DNA from: Nectonema munidae
Taxonomy: Eukaryota > Nematomorpha > Nectonematoida > Nectonematidae
Assembly (NCBI GenBank): GCA_030549495.1
Contig: JAUIRK010000855.1
Coordinates: forward strand, 2,047,501-2,111,500
Direction: 5' to 3'
DNA: 64,000 nucleotides
Shown here: positions 44,928 to 55,829 of the stretch, piece after piece
How the letters are laid out: the number at the start of each line of letters is the position of its first letter
Position numbering within the stretch: position 1 is the first letter of the stretch
Made by a program: the position numbers and the translations under genes
Notes under the pieces: generated by a model
What the model saw: the letters and a program-made list of their open reading frames with translations, nothing else
The model's database searches: none
Told to the model about the DNA's origin: nothing

Positions 44928-47900
44928 ATGAAGCTTTTCAAACCGCATTGGGTGAATTTCAAGGGCAAGCCTCTCTACTCCATCGACATTCACCCAGACA
45001 AAACGAGGTTTGTCACGAGTGGCCTCGGGGAAGATTGTGGTAAAATCATCGTGTGGAGCATGAAACCTTTGCTCAGTGAAAGGGATGAGACGAGTGAAGA
45101 CGTAGCCAAAATTCTTTGCCAGATGGACACGCACTCGGGTTGCGTGAATTGCGTCCGCTGGAGTATCAACGGATCACGTCTCGCTTCCGGGAGTGATGAC
45201 AAAATTATCATTATTTGGAAGAAGATGGAGTATAGCAACAAGGTATGTACCGCTAGCAACTCTCATCCCCATTCATCGTCTCTGTCTACGAGTACTTCCG
45301 AAGTTTGGCGAGTTGAACACATGTTGAGAGGGCACACTGGAGATGTTTTGGATTTAGCGTGGTCTCCCCACGACATCTTCTTAGCCTCTGCCAGCATTGA
45401 CACAACTGTTATCATTTGGGATGCTAAAAGCTTTCCCAAAGTTTTTAAAACGATAACTGGTCATTCCGGATTTGTCAAGGGAATTTGTTGGGATCCGATT
45501 GGTCAGTATTTAGCTTCACAAGGAGATGATCACAGTCTGCGCGTTTGGCAAACCAAAGACTGGAAGCAGCAAGTTTCGATCACGAGGCCATTTGAAGAGT
45601 GTTCTGGTACTACGCAGTTTCTTAGATTTGGATGGAGTCCGGATGGACATTACATCATATCAGCGCACGCTCTCAACAACTCCGGACCGACTGCGCAAAT
45701 TGTTCAGAGGTCTGGCTGGAAAAGTGATATGGATTTCGTTGGGCATCGTAAAGCGATTACCACAGTCCGCTTCAATCCCAACATTCTTTCCAAGCGTATT
45801 CGCCAAGACTCCACATATCCCCGCCACTTTTCTTGCTGTGCACTCGGCAGTAAGGATAAAACGATTTCCATATGGCTGACGGCATTGAAGCGACCCCTTG
45901 TCGTGATAAAGGATCTGTTCCGGCAAACAATCACGGATATTTCCTGGAGTCGCTCGGGATACGAGTTATTGGCATGCTCGATCGATGGCAGTGTCGTCTT
46001 TGTTCAGTTTCAGGAGAAGGAAATCGGCGCTCCCCTGACGTCACAACAAAAGTGCACCGTCTTCAAGAATGTGTATGGCGAGGACTTTGATTATCTCAAT
46101 CTCTATTACGCCAACAACATCCGTCATGACGTGGAGAAGCAGAAGAGTGTGATGTCATCGGTTGAGTGCAGGCCTGTGGGCTTGGAAAAAAAGAGTTTGG
46201 CGTCCAGAGATCGCCAGATCGAAGTCAAAGATGTGAACGGGAAGAGGCGCATCACACCCATTTTCATTGGCTCCTTTCCTTACGAAGATCCTTCTCAGTT
46301 TAACGATGCTGCAATGAACACCTCCGGAATCTTCTTCTCCAGTAAAGGTCCTGGTGAAAAGAGCAAGGTTGTGATTGAAATCGTGACTGTTCCAAGCAGT
46401 CAAAGAGGTAAAGGAGTTGCGACACTCTCTCAACAAAGCATCTCCTCCTCTTCCACCCGCATTCAAACATCGCCACATAGCCAAGGAAGTGTGTTGTGCG
46501 TGACAACTTCTAGCCAGAGTAAAAGTGCTCTCTCATCCACAAGCACACCTGTTACAACTAAAAAGACAACGACGACAACAACAGCACATTCACCTTCAAC
46601 AGCGTCGCCAGGCCTAAATCGAAATGCTTTTTCCTTCACGACGCCTCCTCAAAAGCTGGCACAACTCGAAAGAAAGTTATCCAGTTCTGCCCTCTCCTCC
46701 ACTGTGCTCTGTGTGAGTAGAGTCATCCTAAACTCCACCCACCACATTAAGGTCGAGCGCAAGAATTTAGCGGGAAAGGAAAATGCTATGACTTTCTACG
46801 AAGTCACGTGTGTCTGCAATAACAAGAAGAAGTGGGCCACCGTCTTCGCTCGAAACGCCGTCATTTCACGAGTGGTGCTCAGCAATGTTTCGGTAGCTGT
46901 CGCATTTACCACGCTTCTGCGCGCATCGCAGTCATCCCTTCGTGTCGCCTTTTTCTCGTTGTCCACGGGAAGTCGTTTATCCCCTGACATCGTCCTCGTA
47001 GATGGCGTTAATAAAAAAGTCCTCAATATATGTGCTTCTTCTTTCCACACGCTAATCGTGACTTCCTCTTTTCGGGCATTCGCGTGGAAAGTGTACCCTC
47101 AATCTCTAAGATTGGAGGCTTGTGTCTCTAATTGCTTGCTGCCGATTGAGCCAATCAAAAGCAAGGAAATAGAGTGTGTCTACAACGTTAGTATTTCAAA
47201 TGACGGCCTCATTCATTTTTCCTATATGAGTGAAAGTGGAGGAGGAATCGAAAGAGCTGCTACCTACACATACGAAGTGAACTTGAAGTCGTGGATTTGC
47301 TGCTCTCCTCATGATTCGCCGTTTCCCATTTTTATCAAAAATCTGATTGGCTCGCCAATCTGCAACACCAATGACAACAGTTTGCGTAAGAAGAATAGAA
47401 ATAGTCGAGATGATGGTGAGGAGTTGAAGAATGATGGCTGCACTACAAAGAGGCTAAGCCAGCATTTACAGTCTTTGCTTTGTCAAAAGCAACACCAGCA
47501 CACCCCACCCCCTGAGCTCGTGTTGTCTTCCTATTCCCAATTTTTCGAGGGTTGTAGCATTTCCTCGAGTAACTTGATTGGCCAGAGCATTTTGGAATCA
47601 GAAATAGAAGTCGCGTTGGGCAAACTCACGCTCAATCTGCCTAACAGGACGAATTCTCTTGATCAGCGTGTACCTGAAAATGAGGACAATCTTTCGTGGA
47701 CAAAAGACCATCCATATTCTTCAAACTTCTTGCATCTGAAATCCTTACTCATTTCTTACGTCAAATTATTGATTCAAGTGGGGAACAAGGCCAAAATTTG
47801 GGAACTTTTATTCAGACTATCTTCCTATCCTTTGACAAGCTTTCGTAAGATCATTCAAGAAATTGTGATTTCTTTGAAAACAGCAAACAAATTTGTAGAA

Positions 47901-47969
47901 CACGATTCAGATGAAGTGTCCTCACAAAATGTCAGTTTTTCGGATATTATTCAAAAATTTGGTGCTTAA
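44928..47969 (+). CDS. HIRA: HIRA histone chaperone (WD40-repeat, H3.3 deposition)
   Basis: HIRA is the core scaffold of the nuclear complex that deposits histone H3.3 independently of replication, handing over H3.3-H4 from ASF1. The frame is open from a TTG at 44886, but the family start MKLFKPHWVNFKGKPLYSID places the ATG at 44928, giving 1013 residues; human HIRA has 1017. Residues 1 to about 390 hold WD40 repeats, for example GHTGDVLDLAWSPHDIFLAS and GHSGFVKGICWDPIGQYLAS, each ending in a Trp-Asp-like pair. The ASF1-binding B domain is visible at about 432-447 (DVNGKRRITPIFIGS). A Ser/Thr-rich linker (about 500-565) precedes the C-terminal HIRA domain (about 585-800). No intron interrupts the coding sequence, which is richer in GC than its flanks. 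A possible acceptor TGCTATTTTAG ending at 44861 suggests an intron in the 5' UTR. AATAAA follows at 48007. The frame has no interruption, so the gene is probably functional. Confidence 0.95.
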   Translation: MKLFKPHWVNFKGKPLYSIDIHPDKTRFVTSGLGEDCGKIIVWSMKPLLSERDETSEDVAKILCQMDTHSGCVNCVRWSINGSRLASGSDDKIIIIWKKMEYSNKVCTASNSHPHSSSLSTSTSEVWRVEHMLRGHTGDVLDLAWSPHDIFLASASIDTTVIIWDAKSFPKVFKTITGHSGFVKGICWDPIGQYLASQGDDHSLRVWQTKDWKQQVSITRPFEECSGTTQFLRFGWSPDGHYIISAHALNNSGPTAQIVQRSGWKSDMDFVGHRKAITTVRFNPNILSKRIRQDSTYPRHFSCCALGSKDKTISIWLTALKRPLVVIKDLFRQTITDISWSRSGYELLACSIDGSVVFVQFQEKEIGAPLTSQQKCTVFKNVYGEDFDYLNLYYANNIRHDVEKQKSVMSSVECRPVGLEKKSLASRDRQIEVKDVNGKRRITPIFIGSFPYEDPSQFNDAAMNTSGIFFSSKGPGEKSKVVIEIVTVPSSQRGKGVATLSQQSISSSSTRIQTSPHSQGSVLCVTTSSQSKSALSSTSTPVTTKKTTTTTTAHSPSTASPGLNRNAFSFTTPPQKLAQLERKLSSSALSSTVLCVSRVILNSTHHIKVERKNLAGKENAMTFYEVTCVCNNKKKWATVFARNAVISRVVLSNVSVAVAFTTLLRASQSSLRVAFFSLSTGSRLSPDIVLVDGVNKKVLNICASSFHTLIVTSSFRAFAWKVYPQSLRLEACVSNCLLPIEPIKSKEIECVYNVSISNDGLIHFSYMSESGGGIERAATYTYEVNLKSWICCSPHDSPFPIFIKNLIGSPICNTNDNSLRKKNRNSRDDGEELKNDGCTTKRLSQHLQSLLCQKQHQHTPPPELVLSSYSQFFEGCSISSSNLIGQSILESEIEVALGKLTLNLPNRTNSLDQRVPENEDNLSWTKDHPYSSNFLHLKSLLISYVKLLIQVGNKAKIWELLFRLSSYPLTSFRKIIQEIVISLKTANKFVEHDSDEVSSQNVSFSDIIQKFGA

Positions 47970-48006
47970 TTTCGTGTCTCAACATCGTGTGAAGCTGATT
48001 CATTCA

Positions 48007-48012
48007 AATAAA
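48007..48012 (+). promoter_or_regulatory. Poly(A) signal of HIRA
   Basis: AATAAA lies 38 bases downstream of the stop codon. Confidence 0.6.
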
Positions 48013-48019
48013 GACTCCT

Positions 48020-49050
48020 TTCATCACAAAAGGATCTCACGACTGTCAAAAGGAATGCGGATATAGGATGCTATTCTTTCCATTATTTGCATATCCATAT
48101 ACAAGTAGAATTGGAGCGAAGGGATTTGTTTTAATTCATACTTTAAATCAAAATCATTAAAAAGTGTTCCGTCAAATAAAATCGCATTTTCTATGTTACA
48201 TAAATGTTCTTTGAAAAAACCCTGTTTTCCAAAACCTAGACCTTAGAGAGTTGAAATAATTTTAGAGATGCTGTGTAAGCTAGAATGACGCTTTCTACGC
48301 TGTCAAAGTCTAATTAATTTCTAAGTATTATATGCATATTCAAAGATTACGCTATTCTAATTTTCTAAGTCATTTTCATTTTTTACAACTTTTACCAACT
48401 AAATAAAAAAATATATAAATATCCATCCACTTAACCGAGCCATTACGTAGCAATCGAATTAATTTATTCCTAAAATTTTAGCTGTAATTAATATGGGATT
48501 CATGAATCAATTTCTTTGACACGAATAGAAAAATGAAACAACAAATGACCGTGAAAAGGAGATAGATCTATTAGAAATATTAGTCGCCATAGAAAGAATA
48601 TAAAACATGATAAATAACGATGGCAGTTATAGAGGCCTATCTTTAATTTCGATGCTAGTCTGTTGTTCCAAATGAGCCTGTGCTTTAGCGGATAGACTCG
48701 CCATATGTACTCTTATCTTCGCCACCCAAATCTTGGATCATGTGAAAAAATTGCTAATACTAAAAAAGGCAGGGTTTTTCTTGAATAGCTGGATCATTGG
48801 GTCGAAAATGACCAATACCAATTTTTATAGCAGACATATAAATTTTAGGGTTGATTATTACAAATGAGGTATGGTAAAATAGAAAGCATGCATTATTGAT
48901 TTATAATTTTTCAATAGATATATTGAAATATTTAGAGTATGTTAGGCTAAAACACTTTATAACTTGAAGCGTGCGCCATATGTGTTCCTAATATACATTA
49001 GAAGTTTATATTACAAAAAAATAATTGAAAAAAGGAATAATCTATACTAT
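48020..49050. other. Intergenic DNA downstream of HIRA
   Basis: A less AT-rich block at about 48615-48740 contains ACTCGCCATATGTACTC, and a related CGCCATATGTGTTCCTA lies near 48971. The pair may mark a decayed repeat. Nothing else is supported. Confidence 0.35.
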
Positions 49051-49054
49051 ATAG

Positions 49055-49253
49055 CAGTCTTTCCCTAACTTCATTGAGCCGTCACACACCACAAGCAAAT
49101 ATTTCAAAAAAAGTATTAAATGAAGTATTATAAATAACAGTATCCTTGTAATCCATTAAACATTAAGATTAACGCCGCAATAGAAGGAAACTGGGCGAAC
49201 AAGCAATTTGATATTTCTAAAAAATCTCGCGACACACAGTTTGTCAAACACTG
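49055..49253. mobile_element. 199-bp hAT MITE
   Basis: The left end CAGTCTTTCCCTAACTTC and the right end, which reads CAGTGTTTGACAAACTGTG on the other strand, are of the hAT type. Flanking octamers CTATATAG (49047-49054) and CTCCATAG (49254-49261) agree at six of eight positions. It also carries GTCACACACC and its partner GTGTGTCGCGAG. Confidence 0.65.
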
Positions 49254-49367
49254 CTCCATAGGAATACAATTGTGAAATGAAAAAAAATATTTGATAAATT
49301 TTAAATACAATCAAAAGTTAATGGAAACAAAAGTTAATTTGGTAAAAAAAATTGATTTTAATTTTAA

Positions 49368-49569
49368 CAGTGGTTGAATGCAATTCATTGCTTCTCTCGT
49401 ATTGCCATGTTAAGTGGAGACACCATTTCACGTTTGAAGGATCTTTTAATTTACATGTACAATGGATTTTATCTCGCGATATTTATATGTCCTTTCTTTT
49501 TTGTCATGACCCATTTTATTTTTCACGCCACTCACTGAAGGGTCGGGACCCACAGTTTGAAAAACGCTG
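49368..49569. mobile_element. 202-bp hAT MITE, related to the preceding one
   Basis: The right end reads CAGCGTTTTTCAAACTGTGG then GTCCCGACCC on the minus strand, a close match in plan to the MITE ending at 49253. The left end CAGTGGTTGAATGCAATTC is weaker. The lengths of the two are nearly equal. The target duplication is not convincing, so the left border is tentative. Confidence 0.5.
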
Positions 49570-51530
49570 GATTAAGTGGTAGTGAAACATCATCATAAAG
49601 TTGATACTTAAGATAAAACTGCAGAATAGTAAACAACTTTAATGAGGAAATTAGAAAGACCCCCCTCTCAATGCTTTTTTTCAGACAATAGAATAATGGA
49701 AGAGAATTTTCAGAATTGTTTAGATTATTCAAAAAATTCATTTGTGATGGCCAAGTTTTGAGTGAAGAAATAAATCTCGCTTCAAATAAGCCACGAGATA
49801 TCAATGGCAGTCTAGAATAAAATGGCGCACTCCAAATCACAAACTTACAAATTTTGTTATATTTCAAAGTATCCATTCTTCTATTTATTTTGTTCCTTAC
49901 CCATGATGCATAGTGGCATGTGATTTGTAAAGCGGATTAATTGCAAGCAATTCATTCACATATGTTTGTATTTGGTGCAGTGTGCTAGTCTTCAACCAAG
50001 AAATAAAAAAAAACCTTTAACCAGTCGATATTGGTGATTGACAACTTGACATTTTATTTTTGAATACAAAGAAAGCTTAGAGCGATATAATTTGACAAAT
50101 CAACATCTATCGTAAAGAGCAGGACTGCAGAGCCAAAGAATTTGCACACATGGCCCCGAAAACATTAAAAATATCGCTATTATGTCTGGCTTCAGACAAT
50201 ATTTTCTTACCTATGTGCTATAAGAAATGTGGCCAAAAAGGGTCCATTTTTTGAATATAAATTTTTAAGATAACAGGTTTTGTTTTATAAATGCAAAAGG
50301 GAGTAATTTCGTAAATTATGTATATCATTTCCCCTTACAAAAATGGAGTGCCGCTAATTTGTAATTAAATTGCGATATGTTAATTACATAGTAGATCTTT
50401 TGAATAAAAGAGCCTCTTTTAGCAAAATTTGGTAAAATTAAAAATCCCAATTGTTTACAATAACCGCGGTTTTAATGCCGATAAATATTTAAACTCAATA
50501 CATTCTCTCATTTCCCATTTTCATTGCCAAATTTAAACAAACGTCAATAAAATCAAAATTTGGACATTTCCTGTCAAATAAAAGCAAGTTGGTATAGTTA
50601 TATTAATCTAGTTTTTCTAAGATATATATTATATAAGCTATAATCGATTTTTTTTTTATAAATTAATAAAAAAAAAAAAGTTTAAGAAGTCAGAGAACTT
50701 TTTGTGTGGTTGTGAAAGCCGGCTAAAGAGCACTGATAAAATTAGATTGCTAACAAGCTGGGTTAAGAATTGTGGTTGACGTTTGCCCTACAGATATATT
50801 GTCCGAAAGCCTGAGTCCGCGATCTACCTGGACTTTCTATCGCGTGCACGGTCACTTTTTAAATTAAAAGTGCTTGTATCGTGGAATTAAAATTTTTGAT
50901 TTTGTTATCTTTATATTATTTTGCATTTTTTGAAATAATATTGAAAGACAATTAAAAAATTTTGCTACTTTAGAAAAAATTATTTAAAGAAATAATAAAA
51001 ATTCGTGATAATTTAATAGCTAATAGAAAATTTAATACGAAAATATTGTTAAAATATCAACAAAAAAAAGTTTAACTAAAAATGACGCATGTCAAAACAA
51101 TACAAACATAACAAAAATCAAAAATTTTATTTCAGATAAAATTTCAAAATGAGACTAAATAGAACTAGAAAATGTATATCGTTGGACAAGTTTATTTTAA
51201 ATTATTGAATGAAATCTTAAGCGTTAAAAAAAACTTTAATAAAAAAATAGAATAAAACAAACATAACTTTATTTTTGAAAAAAAAAAAATAAAAAAATCT
51301 TTCAACCGTGAACGATGATAAATTAAATAAATTTTAAATATAAACTATTTGAATAAAGTAGAAATTGAGTGAAAACATGAGAACATTAAATTATTGATAA
51401 TAAGGATGAAACGAATATGACTTTGTTTTTGAAAGAACCAAAAAACGGTTTAACCATGAGTGATGATAAATTAAAACAAATTTTAAATATTAACCATTTG
51501 AACAAATGATTATTAAATAAATAAATAGAA
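49570..51530. other. Intergenic DNA and TSPO 3' flank
   Basis: It holds no confident feature. A GC-richer stretch at about 50715-50893 can be read as RYIVRKPESAIYLDFLSRAR after a possible acceptor, but no donor or neighbour exon supports it. Confidence 0.35.
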
Positions 51531-51559
51531 AAAAGTGGGATATATACTAAAAACAGAGG

Positions 51560-54500
51560 TTAATACAATTTGCGCTGATTCAAAGTCCATATGGTATAAT
51601 TCAAGTAGAGTGCAAAGGAAAGCCACGCCAAGTATGGGATGCAAAGATAGGAAGAAGTTGGATCATGCGAAAAGGCCAAGAACGTGAATATAGTTGCTGC
51701 CATCAGAGTGAGCAGGAGGTCAAGCAGAGCAAGGGAAATCTTATGAAATCCTATAAAAAAAACAAAGCAAGAACAGGATAAAAATAAAAATAAAGATTTT
51801 TTTTCAACTTTTTCAAATATGAATATACCAGAAAAAGTTCAAAACTATTTTGTACCTTTCTGAACGTGAAAACATCACCTTCCTCTACATTTTCAAAAAA
51901 TAATTTTTTTTAATATGATCTATGTCAAATAAAAAAAAGGTATATTGACAAGAGAATTTCAGAAAAATTGATATTATCGAATTTCGCAATCATAATATTT
52001 TGCTTTTGGAACCTATTTCCTTCTACAAAACTGCCAGTTTAACTCAACCTGAATTGAGTGGTGATGTCCATTTTTTTTAATATCAAACCTGTCAAAAAAT
52101 TGATTTATATTTGACAGCTCATCTCAAAAAAGAACTTTTTATTGAAATAATTATATAAACGTTTTACACATATATACCCATTTCCAGGTATGCTAAAACA
52201 GATTTTTTCCTCTCTCAAAGCATTCTGATTTAAGAATCTTCTTGATGATCTTAGACTTTTTTTTATCAGTATCGTGTATTTTATTATCAGGCCTGAATAT
52301 TTGTCAACCAATCCCAGTTGCAACGTTTTTTTCTGATGAATCATTCGTGATGTTCATTGTTCAATTACAAAAAGTTGTCCACGTTCTTCATCTAAAAGAT
52401 TCTCTCTTTCACGCAAAAGGAAAAAGATGGACAAATTCAATTTAAATTAAAAAGACTAAATTCTCACATATTGACAATGACATATGTGCCATTTTTGACA
52501 AACTCTGACCTATTTTAAATTTTCAGATCTCCTACCCATCTTAGTTAAATGATACTTGTAATCCTAGATGATAAGCTATAGATTTAAGGATTTTTCGTTT
52601 GTAGAAGAGGAACTTCTTTTTCACAGTCAAAATTTTTTTTGAAGCACCCAATCTTCCATTTAGTCAAGATACATTTTTTTTTAATTATTTCTATTGATCA
52701 GACGTTCTCTTTTCAATTAGTTTTAGGTTGCACTTTTTGTAAAAATATGTACTTGATCCAAACCCTAACTTGGTATATATGGATATGTATATATGGAGTC
52801 GCCCAAGTTACATACCTCATTTCACACCATAAAAAGTAGATGACTTTAACCCTGTTGGGATTATTGTTCCAATGGCGAAATGAAAAGGAACTTAACTCTT
52901 TCCAATGGAATTCAATAGAGATTAATCACATTGTGCGAACTGAAATCGGTTAAGTAATTGGGATTTTTTTTAAAATCTACCTCACAAGTGCATTCCCACA
53001 ACAAAGGACTATACTGCGTTGAATTCGAAAATCAGTCATTCCCTCAAAAAAGTTTCGGGTCTATGATTTTTTTTTTATTTCATATATCATTGATGCTTCT
53101 TGGTGTGCCTCATCAAAGGGTTAAGTTAGTGATCGGGCTAAAGAGACGAAATATGGAATCTTATTAAATTTAGAAGTTGGAGTCGCGTTTTTATTTGGTA
53201 TTTTAATTTTTGTAAACATTCGCTAACCGAGTTTTTTGTAAACGGCTCTTCTTTAGTTGAAGTCAGAATCGAAGTGTTGGCGTTGAATTTATCAAGTTTT
53301 TAAAGTACATGGAGGCGAAAGCGAATTTCGTAAGTTTTTTTTTTAAAAAAATCTTTTTTTTTATCTTTTTTTTAAATGTCTTCTTTTCGCTGTTCACTAA
53401 AAATATAGTGTAACGGAAGGCGAAAGAATGATTTTACCGAAGAAGATGATTGTCCAATTCCAATTCAGAATCATGCCCAGGGAGTACACGATTTTGAGGT
53501 ATTTGGGGATGGCGTGCGGCAGAACGAAAAAGAGACGCCAGCAAACAACGGCCAACATGACGTAGAGTACGCTCCACACGATGGGGAACGCGATGCTTGG
53601 TGGCGAAAGAGACGACTTCCTCAGATTCTTGTACCTAAATAAGTAAAAGTTCAGATTCATTTGAAGCAGGGGGGCTAACCCCTTGAGGACCAGTCTGGCC
53701 ATAGTGTCAAGATAAAAAAAAATTTTGACACACATTTTATTCTAGTAGTAAAATATTATGTAAAACGATTTGAAAGTGAAATTAAACATTGCAAATATTT
53801 TTTCCATTAAATGGCTTATAGATGAGTTTTAAAGGATTTTTGCTTTAAATTAAAGCATTGATGTCTCTCTTATGAATAATGATTGAAAGATTTCTGGCAT
53901 CCCATGAAAAATCAAGTATACGCGCGTTTGTTCATTAGCGATGCAACAGAATCAGCAATCGTGAGAATCCTGCTTTTTCAGGTAACGGCATTGAAAGCGA
54001 AAAAGCCTGGTTGGAATTTGTTATACCAAATTCTCATTTGTACCAACCACGAGATATATAAATAAATAAACATATGTTCCATTTCTGAAAAAAATCATTT
54101 GTAATCTTGCAACATAGCAAAGTAAGAAATGTAACTAGAAAACAGTAAAACTTATAGTAATAAATACTTTGAACAATAAATTTCCCTCCACCCTGCTCTT
54201 CTTCAGATCAAATCTCTAGGATTACGAAAAAAGAAATCAAGAAGGAGGATAGGTTTCTGATCAAAGAATTTATTTCAATAAAAGTTTACTGTTCTCTACG
54301 CATGCTAAAGTAGGAATGAAATTGCTAAACTTTGATTTACTGCGGGTATGCAGTAAAATTAAGTTAGGCGAAGAATGCATCCAGTTAAGCTACAGAAAAA
54401 TGCTGAAATACGAAGTCTTATAAAACTACGAAAGAGTATAACTCAATCTTCATTCAAACGTAAACACAAATTTCAGTACTATATTTATGAATATAGATTT

Positions 54501-54641
54501 GATTGAGTACCATGGATTCAGATTTTTTCTCGTCAAACGCCCTAAGCCAAAGGAGAAGAGCAAAAAGACAAATATGATCAAGGACAACTTGGAGAGAGAT
54601 GCGAATGATGATGGCGACGTTTTCGCACCCATATGTGGCAT
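51560..54641 (-). CDS. Tspo: TSPO/MBR family protein, three exons
   Basis: TSPO proteins are five-helix proteins of the outer mitochondrial membrane that bind cholesterol and porphyrins. Three minus-strand exons join in one frame: 54641-54511, 53634-53438 and 51750-51560, total 519 bases, 172 residues, the usual family length. A TAA directly upstream in frame fixes the ATG. Exon 1 ends GRLTRKNLNPW and exon 2 continues YKNLRKSSLSPPSIAFPIVW, the family's W-Y-x-x-L-x-x-x-x-x-x-P-P block. Helix 3 has SLGMILNWNWTIIFFG, and exon 3 carries helices 4-5 with CIPYLAWLSFALYLNYTIW. Acceptors TATTTAG and TTTATAG and donor GTAAAA are good; the exon 1 donor GTACTC is weak. The C-terminal Trp-Arg of the cholesterol motif is replaced by Trp-Thr. 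Intron 2 (1.7 kb) contains the satellite-module repeat. Confidence 0.88.
52045..52195 (+). repeat. Single satellite monomer in TSPO intron 2
   Basis: The sequence from CTGAATTGAGTGGTGATGTCC through TTTATATTTGACAGCTCATC to ACCCATTTCCAGGTATGCT is one type-A monomer of the 13.5-kb array. Confidence 0.85.
52200..52732 (+). repeat. Satellite-associated module, copy 2, in TSPO intron 2
   Basis: It is closely similar to 15740-16320 and joined directly to the monomer at 52045-52195. At the first locus several hundred bases (about 15200-15740) intervene. Monomer plus module is therefore a dispersed unit, with the first locus carrying an expanded array. Confidence 0.75.
53312..53332 (+). other. Weak candidate first exon antisense to TSPO
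   Basis: ATGGAGGCGAAAGCGAATTTC (MEAKANF) runs into a perfect GTAAGT donor, with a GC-richer stretch upstream resembling a 5' UTR. It lies in TSPO intron 2 on the other strand. No second exon was found. Confidence 0.15.
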
Positions 54642-54649
54642 GCTTTATT

Positions 54650-55275
54650 CTGGCGTGAATTGTTATTCTTCAAAGTCTGGAAACCTTTAAAGTGAACATT
54701 CGTAAATGATCAACGATAGTGTCAAGTACCATGAGAAAGTTGGATTCATTTATAAGCATACGAACAAAATTTTCTAGTTCTTAAAATTATAAAGTTTTGA
54801 ACTTTTGAAGCTCCTTAAATCTCCTTTAAAAATTTTGGCCTTTCAAAACCTGTTTCACTGCAGAATAGCGTAAAATTCGTAAAGTTAATAGAAACGTTGT
54901 CTATTTTGATGAACTCCTAATATTTCTTTTTGCAACTTTTTTTTCAATTTTACTTTTTGTACGATAAAAAGTGCTATTCTGTAAAAACTTGTTTTATATA
55001 TTTGTAATGAATAAATTTACTTTTATTTGAAGTATTAAACATTCTATCTTTTTAAATGATTTATGTCGATTTAGTATCAATCAAAAACTTACGTTTTTAG
55101 TGTGGAAAAACTCTATCAAAGTTTACTCAAACTGAATCTAAAAGATTTTTTTCTGGTTTGCACGAAAATTTCTTCCAAAATGCGATTCCATCCTTCTCCT
55201 AAAATATTGGAGGATTTGGCCTTTTTTTTTTTAAAAAAAAATTCACATTGGTATTATCACAAACAAAAAATCAAA
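54650..55275. other. TSPO 5' flank and intergenic DNA
   Basis: The TSPO promoter should lie just above 54641 on the minus strand, but no TATA or other motif could be named with confidence. Confidence 0.3.
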
Positions 55276-55279
55276 AAAG

Positions 55280-55330
55280 TTTCTAGGCTGGGATTCGAAC
55301 CCGGTACTTACGCAAGTAATGTTTGACTCA
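55280..55330 (-). repeat. tRNA-like B-box fragment
   Basis: The minus strand reads CCGGGTTCGAATCCCAGCC, a canonical B box. No full cloverleaf is present. It is probably a SINE head of a third family or a tRNA pseudogene. Confidence 0.4.
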
Positions 55331-55671
55331 AATATTACTACTCTTCTTTTTCTTTCGTAATAGAGCGCGGTTTCCTTCAAAAGCAAATACTTCACCCCGT
55401 AGATATAGGAGTTGAATCTAAAGCAAATTCAGTTTTGTCTAGCAGCTGAGTAATCGCTGAACTAAGGGAAAACCTTTTATTTCAAATTCAATTTCAATAC
55501 GTCAATAAGGTTCCTTTATCCTAGCATTACTGAATACGCTAAGTGCTTATTTTTGAAAATTCGCATTGCAATCAGAAGCGTACCAAACTTTTGTTATCCT
55601 GCAATGCATTATCTAAAAGTATAGGCAAATAAAAGTTTAAAGACTTCTTTCATACAAACATTTAGATTTTT

Positions 55672-55768
55672 TAGAAGCAAGAAGGCACAAGTGCATCGCT
55701 TGGCTTGAACTATGATCAAAGAAGGCTTGATGCTGGATCGAAGCATCGATTATTCACTATTTCAACAG
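55672..55768 (-). mobile_element. tRNA-derived SINE, family 1, partial
   Basis: The minus strand reads CTTCGATCCAGCATCAAGCC, then TCATAGTTCAAGCCAAGCGA and GCACTTGTGCCTTCTTG, matching the family body. The head before the B box and the tail are missing. Confidence 0.65.
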
Positions 55769-55829
55769 TGAGAAGAAAATTTTCATGGCTGAACAAATTT
55801 CCAGCTTTCAAAAACATGCATTAGATGAT

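Noticed and set aside
45660-46484. Several open frames antisense or out of frame within HIRA
   Set aside because: They overlap a clear, conserved gene and have no features of their own.
46998-47010. Apparent copy of the GATGGCGTTAA MITE end inside HIRA
   Set aside because: It encodes Asp-Gly-Val-Asn in a continuous HIRA frame and lacks any partner end, so it is a chance match.
49221-49262. Whole region 49055-49569 as one hAT element
   Set aside because: The inner terminus at 49221-49253 pairs with 49055 and has a 6/8 matching duplication, so two adjacent MITEs of about 200 bp fit better than one.
50770-50893. Possible exon RYIVRKPESAIYLDFLSRAR
   Set aside because: Only a moderate acceptor precedes it, with no upstream donor, no poly(A) signal at the right place and no recognised family.
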